Origin: Shewanella sp. ANA-3
Lineage (GTDB): Bacteria > Pseudomonadota > Gammaproteobacteria > Enterobacterales > Shewanellaceae
Assembly: GCF_000203935.1 (NCBI RefSeq)
Contig: NC_008577.1
Span: 620,001-684,000 of the forward strand
Length of the DNA stretch: 64,000 nt
Reading direction: 5' to 3'
Under the pieces are notes generated by a model that was not told where the DNA came from, did no database searches, and was given only the letters and a program-made list of their open reading frames with translations. Shown here piece by piece: positions 43,306 through 54,800 of this stretch (positions are counted from its first letter, which is position 1; each line of letters opens with the position of its first letter). Position numbers and translations under genes: made by a program.

Positions 43306-44301
43306 TTAATCGAGTAAGTAACCGAGCTTATAACTGAGCGTCGGAATAGAGTCTTCGGTAAATAGCAGTAACAAATCGCATTGAACATTATGGTTTTCAA
43401 TACGATAGTTAATCTCCATTGCTAAGGTTCTGTGCCATTTTTCCGAGTTATCATGGATGAGATCGTTCACCGTACAGTGGCGGCCCAATACCACAGGGTG
43501 AGCCTGGCTGAACTTCATATCGAGCTGCTCTGAGATCCCGTTCAGGAAGGCGCCAATCAATACGTTGCCAGTGTCGATCAACACTTCTATCTCAGTGCTG
43601 ATGTCCTCGGGATTGGCCAGCCCCATGAGTTTTGCCATGTCTTGAAAGCTCGAATCGTGGAATAGCAGCAGGGCTTCTCCCGCCACGCCTGCGCCAATAA
43701 ATCCTTGGCAGAGGGCTGATACTGTTGAGCTTTCTTCCGTCGCTTTGAGTGCCATCGTCAGCTCGCTGACTTCGAGTACGTTCACATTTGGGATAGGCAA
43801 GAGGACAAAAACATCGAGGAGCTTGGCTAACAGATCGGCGGCGCGCCCCATGGCGACGTTGGCGATCTCTTGGCAGGCGTCACGCATATCAACTTTGATC
43901 ATCGGCGTGTCTTCCGCCTGATCTTTTTGCGTTAAGGTGAGGATGCCGTATTCCTGCAGGATATTACTGATGGCATCGGCACTGACGGGCTTTTGAATAA
44001 AATCCAATGCGCCTAGGGCTTTAACCCTTTCATGGGCTTTGATCTGAATATCCCCCGAGACCACAATAATCAGCGCAGGGAGATCGTTTTGCTGCACGGT
44101 CTGCAGCACTTCGTAACCATCCATGACTGGCATATTGAGATCGAGGAAGACGACTTCGCCTTTACCTGCGCGAATCGCATCTAAGCCTTCGGCACCATTG
44201 GTGGCGTAGGTGATCTCGACATCCCATTCTTTTGGTAGGGTACGAGCCATTTGCTTGCGCGCCATGGCGGAATCGTCACAGATGAGTACAGAGATTGTCA
44301 T
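43306..44301 (-). CDS. Receiver-CheC fusion protein (response regulator with phosphatase domain)
   Basis: 331 residues. The receiver (about 1-120) has Asp9/Asp10, acceptor Asp54 in FLDLNMPVMDG, and Lys104 in FIQKPV. The second half is a CheC/CheX-type domain with two copies of the phosphatase signature (D/S)-x3-E-x2-N-x22-P. The first copy (Asp140, Glu144, Asn147, Pro170) is canonical; the second (Glu238, Asp242, Asn245, Pro268) has Asp in place of the catalytic Glu. It probably removes phosphate from a receiver, possibly its own or CheY. It is upstream of a diguanylate cyclase in the same operon, with an FNR-like box about 90 bp before its start. Confidence 0.88.
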   Translation of the reverse strand: MTISVLICDDSAMARKQMARTLPKEWDVEITYATNGAEGLDAIRAGKGEVVFLDLNMPVMDGYEVLQTVQQNDLPALIIVVSGDIQIKAHERVKALGALDFIQKPVSADAISNILQEYGILTLTQKDQAEDTPMIKVDMRDACQEIANVAMGRAADLLAKLLDVFVLLPIPNVNVLEVSELTMALKATEESSTVSALCQGFIGAGVAGEALLLFHDSSFQDMAKLMGLANPEDISTEIEVLIDTGNVLIGAFLNGISEQLDMKFSQAHPVVLGRHCTVNDLIHDNSEKWHRTLAMEINYRIENHNVQCDLLLLFTEDSIPTLSYKLGYLLD

Positions 44302-44388
44302 GCTGACTACAGATCCTTATTTGCCCATTTATTGAAGATAACACTAATTCTTAATCTTTGAATGACGAATTAAGCTCTTCGGGCAAGT

Positions 44389-44402
44389 TTGATTTATATC
44401 AT
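44389..44402 (-). promoter_or_regulatory. FNR/EtrA-type box upstream of the receiver-CheC gene
   Basis: TTGAT-TTAT-ATCAT matches the FNR consensus TTGAT-N4-ATCAA at nine of ten positions. It lies about 88 bp upstream of the receiver-CheC start on the minus strand. Confidence 0.45.
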
Positions 44403-44760
44403 CTATATGTAAGCTATAGATTTTATTTACTAATCCCATCTGTTTACCCAATTAACCCTAAGCGTTGAGGGTAAAAGACCTTGGATAATCCAATCGAATT
44501 TCGTTTATTTATCGCAAACAGAATGTATGTTTTTGCGAGTATTTATACGCTTAATTCACCCAAAGGATGGCTACAGTCGGTTTGACATATTTGTAGATAA
44601 GAGCCGCTTCAATGCGATTGATGTTCAGAGATGAATACTCATAAGTAGGTGCAAATTGCATCCATGATTGAACATAAAGGGTTCACACTTCTGAAGTTAT
44701 TAGGCTTCAACCTGAGCCTAACATAATCACTCACTAATACTTAATGACAGCTGACAATAT

Positions 44761-44776
44761 TTTGACTCATGTCAAA
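44761..44776 (+). promoter_or_regulatory. FNR-like dyad upstream of the crotonase gene
   Basis: TTTGAC-TCAT-GTCAAA is symmetric in its arms, with the spacing of FNR sites but C/G at the inner base of each half. It lies about 84 bp upstream of the ATG at 44860. Confidence 0.3.
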
Positions 44777-44832
44777 AATTAGCCTTATGTTACATCCTTT
44801 GGTGAATTATTCCAAACGTGTTAACATTTGTT

Positions 44833-44845
44833 CTGGCCTGACCAG
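44833..44845 (+). promoter_or_regulatory. FadR-type operator upstream of the crotonase gene
   Basis: CTGGCCTGACCAG differs by one base from the FadR core CTGGTCNGACCAG. It ends 14 bp before the ATG, so a bound repressor would block transcription or early elongation. It fits the crotonase product, since FadR controls fatty-acid oxidation genes and responds to long-chain acyl-CoA. Confidence 0.55.
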
Positions 44846-44859
44846 TAACGGAATATTTC

Positions 44860-45666
44860 ATGAGTGAGCCTTGTGTGCAAGTAACGATTGAGAATGGCAT
44901 TGCTTATGTACAGCTCAATCGACCAGAAAAATATAATGCAATTAATTATTTAATGTTTAGCGAGTTGGATAAAGCGATCAAACGTATTAAATCAAATTCG
45001 CGTATTCGATTGGTGATTTTATCTGGAGCCGGAGGCCATTTTAGCTCGGGGCTGGACGTAAAGAGTGTGATGTCGGCACCGATGCAGGCATTTAAATTGT
45101 TGTTTAAATGGTTGCCAGGCAATGCCAATTTAGCGCAGAGAGTCTCCCTTGGCTGGCAGCGTTTACCCGTGCCAGTAATTGCGGTGTTGGAAGGCTGCTG
45201 CTATGGTGGCGGCATGCAAATCGCCTTAGGTGCGGATTTTAGAATTGCGAGCCCAGACAGCAAGTTATCTATTATGGAAGCCAAATGGGGGCTAGTGCCG
45301 GACATGGCGGGCTTAGTGGCGCTGAGGCAAATTATGCCCAAGGATCAGGCGATGTTACTCAGTCTTACGGCCAAAGTGTTGTCGGGTGAAGAAGCTAAAA
45401 ACTTGGGATTAGTGACTCAGTTAAGTGATAACCCCATGTTAAGCGCGCAGCAATTGGCTCAGGAGCTTCTCAATACCTCCCCCGATGCCGCAGCGGCGAT
45501 CAAGTTGAGCATCAACCGCAGTTGGACGGCGTCGATTCGTGCACTCCTATGCCGTGAGTCGTGGAGCCAAGTGAGACTGTTACTCGGGAAAAATCGCGCG
45601 ATTGCAGCCACTCGTCAGCTAAAGGATCCCAACAAAGCCTATCAAGATCGCCAATCGGGTTGGTAG
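44860..45666 (+). CDS. Enoyl-CoA hydratase/isomerase family protein
   Basis: 268 residues, the usual crotonase length. The oxyanion-hole residues lie in GGHFSSGLDV (about 59-68) and GCCYGGGMQIALGAD, and the second catalytic region is SIMEAKWGLVPDMAG, with Glu in the hydratase position. It begins MSEPCVQVTIENG. It may hydrate or isomerise enoyl-CoA in fatty-acid breakdown. The FadR-like operator just upstream supports that pathway, but the exact substrate is unknown. Monocistronic; no terminator hairpin was obvious after the stop. Confidence 0.87.
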   Translation: MSEPCVQVTIENGIAYVQLNRPEKYNAINYLMFSELDKAIKRIKSNSRIRLVILSGAGGHFSSGLDVKSVMSAPMQAFKLLFKWLPGNANLAQRVSLGWQRLPVPVIAVLEGCCYGGGMQIALGADFRIASPDSKLSIMEAKWGLVPDMAGLVALRQIMPKDQAMLLSLTAKVLSGEEAKNLGLVTQLSDNPMLSAQQLAQELLNTSPDAAAAIKLSINRSWTASIRALLCRESWSQVRLLLGKNRAIAATRQLKDPNKAYQDRQSGW

Positions 45667-45731
45667 TAGCATCATTCTATCTAGATAACACCATAACAAC
45701 GGATTACTTAAGCTTTAGAAAAGCTTGCACC

Positions 45732-46691
45732 TCAATTGGCGCCGCTCATACGGGCGGCGAATCCCCTAATGGCGCTTAAACAATTCTGCCATGCACTCTC
45801 GTTATCTAGATTTAATGCCAATGTCGTTTGCCGATAATTCGGTGACTCTAAGGTAACGGCGAGGCTTTTGCGTTGCTCTGCCGTTTCTAACGACGCGGGG
45901 TGACCATCGGGTGATTGAATATCGAGTATTGGCATAGTGAGCTTGGCCAGTTTCTCGGCGATGGCTTGGTTACGCGTCTCATCTTCACTGTAGGGATTGA
46001 TGACGATTAAGACATCTGGATCGGCAATTTTCTTTTGGCTTAATAGGCTTATCAATAATCCCGCACTTTGATCGGCGGTGATCAGCACTCGTTTACCGGG
46101 GAAGTCGGTGCCTACACTGTCGAGCTGTGACATGCTTTTGACTAAAAAGTCTTCCTGTTCAAGCAGATGCTTATTGCTCTGCTCGGGTTTCACTTTTTGG
46201 CTCGGTTTATTCGAAGGGCTGCTTAACTGCGCCGAACCCGCAGAGGTCACTTCGGTCGCCGGAGTGGCGAAGTTAGGCGCAGGCGGCTCTGTGGGCGGGG
46301 TAAGGCTTAAACTGGCCCAGCCGGCCGCATTGATATTACGTCTGACAAAGGCCATTAATCCGGGCGCATCGGCGGTGCCATTGGTGGCGGGTAAGATAAT
46401 CGCGGCGCCGAGTTTTTTGCGGCCTTCCCATGAACGGACTAAGAGTTCGAGCGGTTGATCATCTATGGTGATCTGCTTGATCTCACTCGCGGGTAAATAA
46501 CTGCTCGCTCTTTTCGCCGCAGCTTGCCCATTGGGCGCTTTGCTAGATTGGTTCGTCTCGGCGTTTTGGGGAGTTGTCTCTGGCGCCTGAGTATTGGGGT
46601 CTGGCGCTTGAGAGCTGGGATCGGCGGCGAATAAGCTCGCACTGGCGAGAGCTAAGGCTAGGCTCAATACCGAGGGGATAATACGCGCCAT
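45732..46691 (-). CDS. DUF3530 family protein
   Basis: 319 residues from the ATG at 46691; a GTG five codons upstream is in frame but AGGTGG fits the ATG. A signal peptide (about 1-21, cleavage after LFA) is followed by a Pro/Ser/Thr/Gln-rich linker (about 22-60) and the DUF3530 domain. The AAIILPATNGTADAPGL and RVLITADQSAGLLISLL blocks suggest an alpha/beta-hydrolase-like fold. The normal G-x-S-x-G is replaced by ADQSAG, so catalysis is doubtful. Probably periplasmic. Found in Shewanella and Alteromonas relatives; no known role. Confidence 0.82.
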   Translation of the reverse strand: MARIIPSVLSLALALASASLFAADPSSQAPDPNTQAPETTPQNAETNQSSKAPNGQAAAKRASSYLPASEIKQITIDDQPLELLVRSWEGRKKLGAAIILPATNGTADAPGLMAFVRRNINAAGWASLSLTPPTEPPAPNFATPATEVTSAGSAQLSSPSNKPSQKVKPEQSNKHLLEQEDFLVKSMSQLDSVGTDFPGKRVLITADQSAGLLISLLSQKKIADPDVLIVINPYSEDETRNQAIAEKLAKLTMPILDIQSPDGHPASLETAEQRKSLAVTLESPNYRQTTLALNLDNESAWQNCLSAIRGFAARMSGAN

Positions 46692-46851
46692 AGAATTGAT
46701 AACCACCTGTGTAGTCTCATAAATTCAATTAGCTAGAGTATAACCTGAAGCGGCGTAGCAGAAGCAATTTTTGCTTGAGCTCGTGACGGCGACCGCGCAC
46801 AGCAGTGTCTAGGCCCAGCCTACAGCCATACTTATCGTGAAGACAAAATAA

Positions 46852-46877
46852 AAACGCCCAGCATTTGCTGGGCGTTT
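46852..46877 (-). terminator. Terminator of rapA
   Basis: A 12-bp stem (46852-46863 with 46866-46877) has a T-rich tail on the minus strand, 53 nt after the rapA stop. Confidence 0.85.
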
Positions 46878-46929
46878 GCATATTCGCTTAAGCGAACCTA
46901 AGGAGGCTCTTGCTTACCGTCATTGAGGA

Positions 46930-49836
46930 TTAGACATGGCTAACCAAAACCATACGAATCGCGTCGAGCTGTAGCTGACTTGCGTCGAGGTAAGTGCTCA
47001 GTTCCTGCATTTGATTACGCAGGTATTCCAACTCTTCCTCACGGATATTCGGGTTAACCGCTTTCAAAGACTCTAAACGGTCTAATTCGCCCGTCAGTTG
47101 GCTGGTCATTTTCTCACGCGCCTGTGCCACTAACTCGTTCACCGCGGTTTGGGCATATTCTTCACCCTTAGCAAATAACGGATGCAGAATCGGTTGGGAT
47201 GCTGTGACTAACTTGCTGCCAATATGGCGGTTAACCGCGCTTAACTGTTTGTCAAAGCTGGTGTAATCCACCTTAGCTGACAAATCGTTACCGTTTTTAT
47301 CCAGCAGTACGCGGATAGGCGTTGGTGGCAGATAACGATATAACTGGCTCGATTTAGGCGCCGAAGCATCCGCCATGTAGATCAGTTCTAAGAACAGGGT
47401 GCCGGCGGGCAAGGCTTTGTTTTTCAAAATCGCGACGCTCGTCGTGCCTGTGTCAGAGCCGGTGATCAGATCTAAGCCTGTTTGCACCAACGGGTGCTCT
47501 TGGGTGATCAGGGCGATATCGTCACGGGAGAGTGCGGTATCACGGTCGAAGGTGACCGTCACGCCATCCTCATGCAGACCCGGATAGGTTGGGAACATCA
47601 TGTGTTCGCTTGGACGCAGGATGATAGAGTTCTCACCTTTATCTTCTTGATCGACACCGATAATGTCCCACAAGCGGATCACCGAACCAATCAGCTTAGT
47701 GTCCTGATCGCTTTGGGCTAAACGTTCGACAATCGCCTTAGCCTTATCGCCACCGTGGGAGTTGATTTCCAGCAGCTTATCGCGGCCTTGCTCCATAGCG
47801 TGTTTCAGTTCTTTGTAACGGCTTTGGGTGTGGTTGAGCAGATTGGTTAGCTCATCTTCATCCCCGCCGACGAGAACATTCAACAGATCTTCGGCAAATT
47901 CACTGTACAGCACATGGCCACTTGGACAGGTCAGCTCGAAGGCATTCAGACCTTGGTGATACCAGTTGAGCAGACGTTCCTGCGCCGTATCTTGCAGATA
48001 AGGCAGGTGAATTTGGATATCGTTCTTTTGACCGATACGGTCTAAACGGCCGATACGTTGCTCTAATAAATCTGGGTTCAATGGCAGATCGAACAGCACT
48101 AAGTGGCTGGCGAACTGGAAGTTACGACCTTCGGAGCCGATTTCAGAACAGATCAGCGCTTGGGCGCCGCCTTCTTCTTGGGCGAAGTAGGCTCCCGCCT
48201 TGTCGCGCTCGATGATCGACATGCCTTCGTGGAATACGGTAGCTTGAATGCCTTCACGGGTACGCAGGGCTTCTTCTAAGCTCAGGGCGGTATCGGCGCC
48301 ACTGGCGATGATCAACACTTTCTTGCTGCGGTGCGACTTTAAGAACTCGATTAACCAATCCACGCGAGGATCGAACTTCCACCAACTGGCGCTGTTATCT
48401 TCAAATTCTTGGTAGAGTTTTTCAGGACTTAGGGCTTGAGCCGCTTGCGCTTCTAAGCTCTTACGGCCACCCATCATCTCATTTACGCGGGCCGCGGTAA
48501 GATACTGCTCAGGCATTGCATGGGGATAGGCGTTGAAAATACGTTTCGGGAAACCTTTTACCGAGGCGCGGCTGTTGCGATACAGCACGCGACCTGTGCC
48601 GTGGCGGTCGAGCAACTCTTGCAGCAGTTCGCTGCGAGCCGCTTGTTGCAGTTCGCTATCGATATCTTCGGCTTGAATTAAACGAATGCTCGGCGCTATG
48701 TCTTTCTCGCTGAGTAATTCGGTGAGGCTGTTGATGGCGGCATCGGATAATTTTGCGTCGCCCGCTAAGGCTTCGGCGGCAACGGCGACATCTTTGTAGC
48801 TGTTTTCTTCGGCGAGGAAGGCATCGTAGTCGTAGAAACGATCTGGGTCGAGTAGGCGCAGGCGCGCAAAGTGGCTCTCATGGCCGAGTTGGTCTGGCGT
48901 TGCTGTTAATAACAATACGCCAGGCACTACTTCGCTTAATGCTTCAACCACTTGGTAGGCACGGCTAGGGGCTTCTTCGGTCCACTCTAAGTGGTGAGCC
49001 TCGTCGACGACCAGCAGATCCCAGTCGGCATCGAGTGCTTGGTCGAGACGTTTCTTTTTACGCAGTAATTCGAGGGAACAAATCACTAACTGCTCGGTGT
49101 AGAAAGGATTGTCATGGTCGGCAAAGGCTTCGACACAACGGTCTTCATCAAATACTGAGAAGCGCAGGTTAAAGCGGCGCAGCATTTCCACTAACCACTG
49201 ATGGCGCAGGGTATCCGGCACAATAATCAGCACTCGCTCGGCGCGGCCAGTGAGCAGTTGTTGATGGATAATCAGACCCGCTTCGATGGTTTTACCCAAA
49301 CCTACTTCGTCCGCCAGCAATACACGCGGCGCATAACGACGACCCACTTCATGGGCAATCCACATCTGGTGGGGGATAAGGCCGACGCGTGGACCTTGTA
49401 AGCCGAGTAAATCTGAGGTCGCCAGTTGATGACGCAGTAACTGGCATTGATAACGAATACCGAAACGGTCGAGGCGGTCAATCTGGCCGGCAAACAGGCG
49501 ATCCTGCGGTTTGTTAAAGCGAATGTTGTGGTTTAACAGGGTCTCGCGCAGGCTGACTTTCTCACCTGTTTCGCTGTGGATTCCGTGGTAGACGACGAGG
49601 CCGTCTTTTTCGGTGAGTTCTTCAACCGAGAGGCTCCAGCCTTCGTGGCTTTCAACCGTATCGCCAGGGTTGTATATGACACGGGTCAGGGGGGCTTCGT
49701 TGCGTGAGAACATACGGTTCTCACCAGTCGCAGGGAATAACACTGTGACCATACGGCCTTCAACTTGTACGACTGTTCCTAAACCAAGCTCTGACTCGGT
49801 ATCACTTATCCAACGTTGTCCTAAGGCAAACGGCAT
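46930..49836 (-). CDS. rapA: RNA polymerase-associated ATPase RapA
   Basis: 968 residues, the same length as E. coli RapA (HepA). It starts [20 protein letters not shown]. The Swi2/Snf2 ATPase has Walker [17 protein letters not shown], Walker B VVDEAHH, and helicase motif VI near [10 protein letters not shown]. RapA binds core RNA polymerase and uses ATP to recycle it after termination. It is monocistronic with its own terminator, divergent from the PhoH gene, with 402 bp between starts. Confidence 0.96.
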   Translation of the reverse strand: MPFALGQRWISDTESELGLGTVVQVEGRMVTVLFPATGENRMFSRNEAPLTRVIYNPGDTVESHEGWSLSVEELTEKDGLVVYHGIHSETGEKVSLRETLLNHNIRFNKPQDRLFAGQIDRLDRFGIRYQCQLLRHQLATSDLLGLQGPRVGLIPHQMWIAHEVGRRYAPRVLLADEVGLGKTIEAGLIIHQQLLTGRAERVLIIVPDTLRHQWLVEMLRRFNLRFSVFDEDRCVEAFADHDNPFYTEQLVICSLELLRKKKRLDQALDADWDLLVVDEAHHLEWTEEAPSRAYQVVEALSEVVPGVLLLTATPDQLGHESHFARLRLLDPDRFYDYDAFLAEENSYKDVAVAAEALAGDAKLSDAAINSLTELLSEKDIAPSIRLIQAEDIDSELQQAARSELLQELLDRHGTGRVLYRNSRASVKGFPKRIFNAYPHAMPEQYLTAARVNEMMGGRKSLEAQAAQALSPEKLYQEFEDNSASWWKFDPRVDWLIEFLKSHRSKKVLIIASGADTALSLEEALRTREGIQATVFHEGMSIIERDKAGAYFAQEEGGAQALICSEIGSEGRNFQFASHLVLFDLPLNPDLLEQRIGRLDRIGQKNDIQIHLPYLQDTAQERLLNWYHQGLNAFELTCPSGHVLYSEFAEDLLNVLVGGDEDELTNLLNHTQSRYKELKHAMEQGRDKLLEINSHGGDKAKAIVERLAQSDQDTKLIGSVIRLWDIIGVDQEDKGENSIILRPSEHMMFPTYPGLHEDGVTVTFDRDTALSRDDIALITQEHPLVQTGLDLITGSDTGTTSVAILKNKALPAGTLFLELIYMADASAPKSSQLYRYLPPTPIRVLLDKNGNDLSAKVDYTSFDKQLSAVNRHIGSKLVTASQPILHPLFAKGEEYAQTAVNELVAQAREKMTSQLTGELDRLESLKAVNPNIREEELEYLRNQMQELSTYLDASQLQLDAIRMVLVSHV

Positions 49837-50238
49837 CTTAAATTCTCATCTCTGGGCGGACTCTAACAAAGGGCGCGTATGTTATATCAATACTAGGGAT
49901 ATTTGAATCGCCCTCTCACCCGTTAGAGCCTAATTCCCCACACACTAGATTACAAATTGAACAGTGAAGAAAATTCTCTGTAGTCGTACGATGATTTGTC
50001 ATGCTACTGTCATATCGAGGGACCTACACTGCCCTCGAGTCACCGACTTAAACACAGGTTCGTTCGGTTGGCATTCAGGGAGAATGGTGCCAATATTAGT
50101 TTAAGCCGCTAGCCGTCTTTATTAAGTAGAGGCTTGAACTTTAAGATCATTCTTTAGCTCGCCAACTGACATAGGAGCCATATCCACTCACCGGGAAAGA
50201 GATGTAGCATAAAAACAATCGAGCACTCTGGAGGCGCC
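49837..50238. other. Divergent intergenic region between rapA and the PhoH gene
   Basis: 402 bp that must hold two promoters. I see no convincing -35/-10 pair, operator, repeat or small gene. Confidence 0.4.
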
Positions 50239-51633
50239 ATGGAACAAGACGACAGAAAGTTGTTTGTACTGGATACCAATGTGTTACTACATGAACCTTT
50301 GGCGATCTATTCGTTTAAAGAGCACGATGTGGTCATTCCGATGACAGTGCTAGAAGAGCTAGACCAGATTAAAGATCGAAAGAGTGATGTGAGTCGGGAT
50401 GCTAGGGTCGCCATACGGGCGCTGGAAGATACCCTAGGCGGTGATACAACACCGGAACAAATCATTAATGGTGTCCCTTTACCGAGTCGAGAAGGGCATG
50501 CCGATGCGATAGGGGCGCTGTCTATTTTCCCTGACCATCTTGTCGATTTTACCCTAGGCGCCCTGCCGGGGGATGGCAACGATAACCGCATTATCAATAC
50601 CGCTCTGCACCTGCAAAACCTCCACCATCCACGTACCGTGGTGTTAGTTACCAAAGATATCAATATGCGTCTTAAGGCCAAGGGCGCGGGCATTCAATTG
50701 GTTGAGGATTATCGAACCGACCAGCTGATCGATGATATTCGTTTCCTCAGCAAGGGCTTTTATCAATTCGAAGGGAATTTTTGGGAGCATTTAAACAAGG
50801 TATCCACCGAGCGCCATGGTCGACATACGATTCACGAAGTCCCACTGAAAGATTTAGATAACGAACCCTTCTACATAAACCAGTATCTGATTGATACCGA
50901 ATCTGATTTTTGTGGCCGCGTCACCGAGCGTAGCGATACCCATCTGCATATTTTAGATCTGGGCCGCGAACGCTTAAAAAACCTCGAGGCGTGGGGCGTT
51001 AAACCTAAGAATGTTTACCAAGGTATGGCGTTGCAGGCGCTGCTCGATCCCGATATCGATCTGGTGATCTTAACGGGGCCAGCCGGTTGCGGTAAAACCT
51101 TATTAGCAATGGCGGCGGCATTGGAGCTGGTGGTGGAGCGTAATCGTTACGATAAGGTAATTGTGACTCGTAATACGCCAGAAATTGCCGAGTCCATCGG
51201 CTTTTTACCCGGCACCGAAGAAGAGAAGATGATGCCATGGCTGGCGGCGATTACCGATACCTTAGAAGTGCTGCATAAGAATGATGTGAATCCTACTGGC
51301 AGTTTGAACTACATCATGGAGAAGGCGAATATCCAATTTAAGTCGATCAACTTTATGCGCGGCCGTTCAATTCAAAACTCCATCGTGCTCTTGGATGAAT
51401 GTCAAAACCTGACGGCGTCGCAGATCAAAACCATGATCACTCGGATGGGAGAAGGCACAAAATTGATTTGTTGCGGTAACTTAGCGCAGATCGATTCGAA
51501 CTATCTCACCGCGGTAACCTCGGGGTTAACCTACATTGTTGAACGCTTTAAAGACTTTGAAGGCAGCGCCAACCTGTACTTGAATGGGGTGGTGCGTTCA
51601 CGCTTGGCCGAATACGCCGAAGAACATCTCTAG
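50239..51633 (+). CDS. PIN-PhoH family ATPase (YlaK-like)
   Basis: 464 residues. The N-terminal PIN ribonuclease domain (about 8-140) has acidic residues in FVLDTNVLLHEP and PMTVLEELDQIK. A linker leads to the PhoH ATPase domain with Walker A GPAGCGKTLLA (near 280) and Walker B IVLLDECQN. PIN-PhoH proteins are RNA helicase/nuclease pairs in one chain, so unwinding and cutting of RNA is the likely activity. It begins MEQDDRKLFVLDTNV, preceded by TGGAGG 6-11 nt upstream. Its own terminator follows. The older PhoH name implies phosphate-starvation control, which nothing here supports. Confidence 0.9.
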   Translation: MEQDDRKLFVLDTNVLLHEPLAIYSFKEHDVVIPMTVLEELDQIKDRKSDVSRDARVAIRALEDTLGGDTTPEQIINGVPLPSREGHADAIGALSIFPDHLVDFTLGALPGDGNDNRIINTALHLQNLHHPRTVVLVTKDINMRLKAKGAGIQLVEDYRTDQLIDDIRFLSKGFYQFEGNFWEHLNKVSTERHGRHTIHEVPLKDLDNEPFYINQYLIDTESDFCGRVTERSDTHLHILDLGRERLKNLEAWGVKPKNVYQGMALQALLDPDIDLVILTGPAGCGKTLLAMAAALELVVERNRYDKVIVTRNTPEIAESIGFLPGTEEEKMMPWLAAITDTLEVLHKNDVNPTGSLNYIMEKANIQFKSINFMRGRSIQNSIVLLDECQNLTASQIKTMITRMGEGTKLICCGNLAQIDSNYLTAVTSGLTYIVERFKDFEGSANLYLNGVVRSRLAEYAEEHL

Positions 51634-51653
51634 CTATTTACTTTATTGTTACA

Positions 51654-51677
51654 AAAGGTCTCACTCGTGGGACCTTT
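51654..51677 (+). terminator. Terminator after the PIN-PhoH gene
   Basis: An 11-bp stem with one G-U pair (51654-51664 with 51667-51677), followed by GTTTTT, lies 20 nt after the stop. Confidence 0.8.
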
Positions 51678-51853
51678 GTTTTTACGCATTTCTATGATTT
51701 TTCAAGCAACTAATCATAGACTTTGACAGCCTTCGTACGGCAATTATTTGATGCGACTCGGGGTTTCTTCCTGCTAATATATGAAGCCATAAATGTACTC
51801 AGTCACTTTTGCCACCGATGGCTAAAATCAAGCGCTGCAATCAAGGGTAGTGG

Positions 51854-54800
51854 ATGAAATCGAGTGAGCCGGATCTCCAATTAAAATCGCCGATCCAAAA
51901 GAACTATAACCGCGCCGTTTTTTATACCTATATCGGCGTGATTGTCCTGTCGTTGCTGACGGCGTGGATGTTTTTCGATCGCCAGAAAACCCAGCAAATG
52001 GAGCAGCGCGAAGAGCAGGTTGAGCGTCACGTATTGCAAATCGACTTGCTGTTGGAGTCGAGCATCCGCGCGGTCAAGAGTCTGCGGGATGTGGCCGTGG
52101 ATCACCTGCGCTTAGGTGAGCTAGTGCGTAAGGAGCGTTTACCGCAATACGGCAAATTTAACGAGAGTGGTCAGTATTTTACCTTAGAGCCTAACTACGC
52201 CAAGGGCGGTAAACCTTTTACCAACATGGGGCGGATCACGGGCGCGGGTTCCCTCGATGGTCGCAGTGATAAGTTCTACCAAGAGCTGGAAATGCTGTTC
52301 GAGTTGTCGCTGTCTTTCCCCGTCGCCAAAGAAGCGGCACCTAAAGCCTCGGCGATTTATTATTTATCGCGCCAACGGATGATGTCCTACTTCCCGTGGA
52401 CCAACGGTGACCAGCGTTTTAGGGATGAGCTGCTCAATAAGAAACAATTCCAATACGCTACCCCGGCGATGAACCCGCAGCGCAGCGTGTTTTGGAGTGA
52501 GGCCTATGTCGATTCGACGGGCAAAGGCTTGCTGACCACCTTAGGTGTGCCCGTTTATCTCGATGATGAGTTTATGGGCTCGATCAACCTCGACATGACC
52601 TTGGCCTCATTGGCGCGGCAAATTCGGGTGTACTTCAAAATGCCTGGGACTGTGATCCTACTCGATCAGCAGAACAATATTTTGTCCCACAGTGACTTCG
52701 ATGGCTCTGATATCAATCGGGTGTATCACATCAGCCAGCGTATTCCGTCTGAGCTGCATTCGCTCCCCGAGTCTGAATTGTTCGATGCCCACGAAGGCAT
52801 TATTCGCAACGGTTACTATATTCACTCGGTCGCGCTGCATAACGCGCCGTGGCGCTTGTTGTATCTGCAGAATGAAGACGACCTGTTCCAAGATTCGGTC
52901 GAAAAACTGCAGCTGACCTTTATCCTCGTCGTCATCGCCCTGTCGGTGCTGGTGACCATAGTGCACTGGCAAACGCGCCGCTCCTTCGTGAGCCCCGCAT
53001 CGCGCCTGTTGTCGCACTTAGAGGGCTGTTCCCAAGAGCCGCGTAAACCGCCGGAAAAAATCACTCCGGGGTGGGAACCTTGGTTCCTGCTGGTGAGCCG
53101 TATCTTTGAGGAAAACAAGCAATACACCCATCATTTGGCCGAGCAGAATAAGCGACTCGACAAATTGGTCGCACGCCGCACCGAGCGCTTAAAAGATGCG
53201 ACCGAACGGCGCGAGCGGGAATATGCGTTGTTGCGCTCCTTACTCGACTCCATCCCAGAAGCCATTGTCTTTAAAGATAAAGAAGGCAATTACCTCGGCT
53301 GTAACAAGGCTGCCGAGCGGATGCTGGGTTACACCGAAAGCGAGATGATTGGTCTGTCGTCGGAGGATTTAACCTCGCCGGAGATGGGCATTCGTATTCG
53401 CGCCGAGGATGAGCAGATCTTAAAAGATCGCACGCCGCTGCGTTATCAAGAGAAGGTTGAGTTAGCGGGCAAACCTGTGTTGCTCGATACCCTTAAACTG
53501 CCTTTCTATAACCGTCGTGGCGAGCTGCAAGGCTTGATTGCTGTGTGGCGCGATGTGACGCGTGAGTACGAGTCCGCCGAGCAGTTACGCCTGTCGGAGG
53601 AGCGTTACCATTTAGCGATGGACGCGGTAGAAGACGGTCTGTGGGACTGGTATCTGGATTCGGAGCATATTATTTGCAACCCATCCTATTATTCGATGCT
53701 GGGCTATAAACCCAATGAATTCCCAGCGTTAGTGTCGGCAATTGATCAGTTGACGCACCCCGACGATAGAATTCGAGTTGAAGAGTACCGTAATCAGTAT
53801 CTTGAAAACCCTGTCGATGCCTACGAAATCGAGTTTAGGATTTTAGGCAAAAATGGCAGTTATCACTGGGTGCTTTCCCGCGGTCGGGTGGTGGAATTTA
53901 CCGCCGATGGTCAGCCTAAGCGTATGGTCGGTACCCATAAGGACATCACGCGCCATAAGAGTAACGAAGTGGCGCTGCTTGAAGCGAAGCAGGACGCGGA
54001 ACTGGCGAACCTGTATAAGAGTGAATTCTTGGCGAATATGAGCCATGAAATCCGCACGCCAATGAACGCCATTATCGGTATGTTGCAGTTAGCGCAGCGC
54101 ACTTCGTTGACGGCACAGCAGAAGGATTATCTCGAAAAAGCTGGTTTCTCGGCGCAGTCATTACTGCGGATTATTAACGATATTCTCGACTTCTCTAAGA
54201 TTGAGGCGGGTAAATTAGAGCTGGAGCGGGTGCCGTTCCCACTGGATAAAGTGCTCGACCATGCCCTCGATCTCAACGCGCTTAAGGCGCAGGAGCAAGG
54301 CGTTGAGTTATTACTGTATGCGCCAGTGACGGCAGGCCTCATTCTTAAGGGCGACCCGCTGCGTCTAGGCCAAGTGCTGATCAACCTGTTATCGAACGCA
54401 GTGAAGTTTACCCAATCCGGTGAAATTGAACTGGGCTGCGAAGATGTCGGCGAGCGCGACCATCGAATTACCTTAAAATTTTGGGTGCGGGATACGGGTA
54501 TTGGGATCAGTAAAGATCAGCAGGAAAAACTGTTCGATGCCTTTGCCCAGGCCGATGGTTCGACGACCCGTAAGTACGGTGGCACGGGATTAGGTTTATC
54601 GATCAGTAAGCATTTGGTCTCCATGATGGGCGGCAAGATGCAGGTGCAGAGTGAGTTAGGCGTCGGCAGTACCTTCAGCTTTACCATCAGCTTTGAGATT
54701 GCCGAAGAGGCTAAGGTTGAGCCCTTAGTGGTGCCTGAAAAACTCAATAATTTACGCACACTTGTGGTGGATGATAACCCGACGGCGCTGCAAATTTATT

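Larger units (their letters stand above)
44302..44859. other. Divergent intergenic region with three candidate operators
   Basis: 558 bp between divergent starts. It holds an FNR-type dyad (44389-44402), a second FNR-like dyad (44761-44776) and a FadR-type operator (44833-44845), each listed separately. I see no gene or other repeat in it. Confidence 0.6.
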
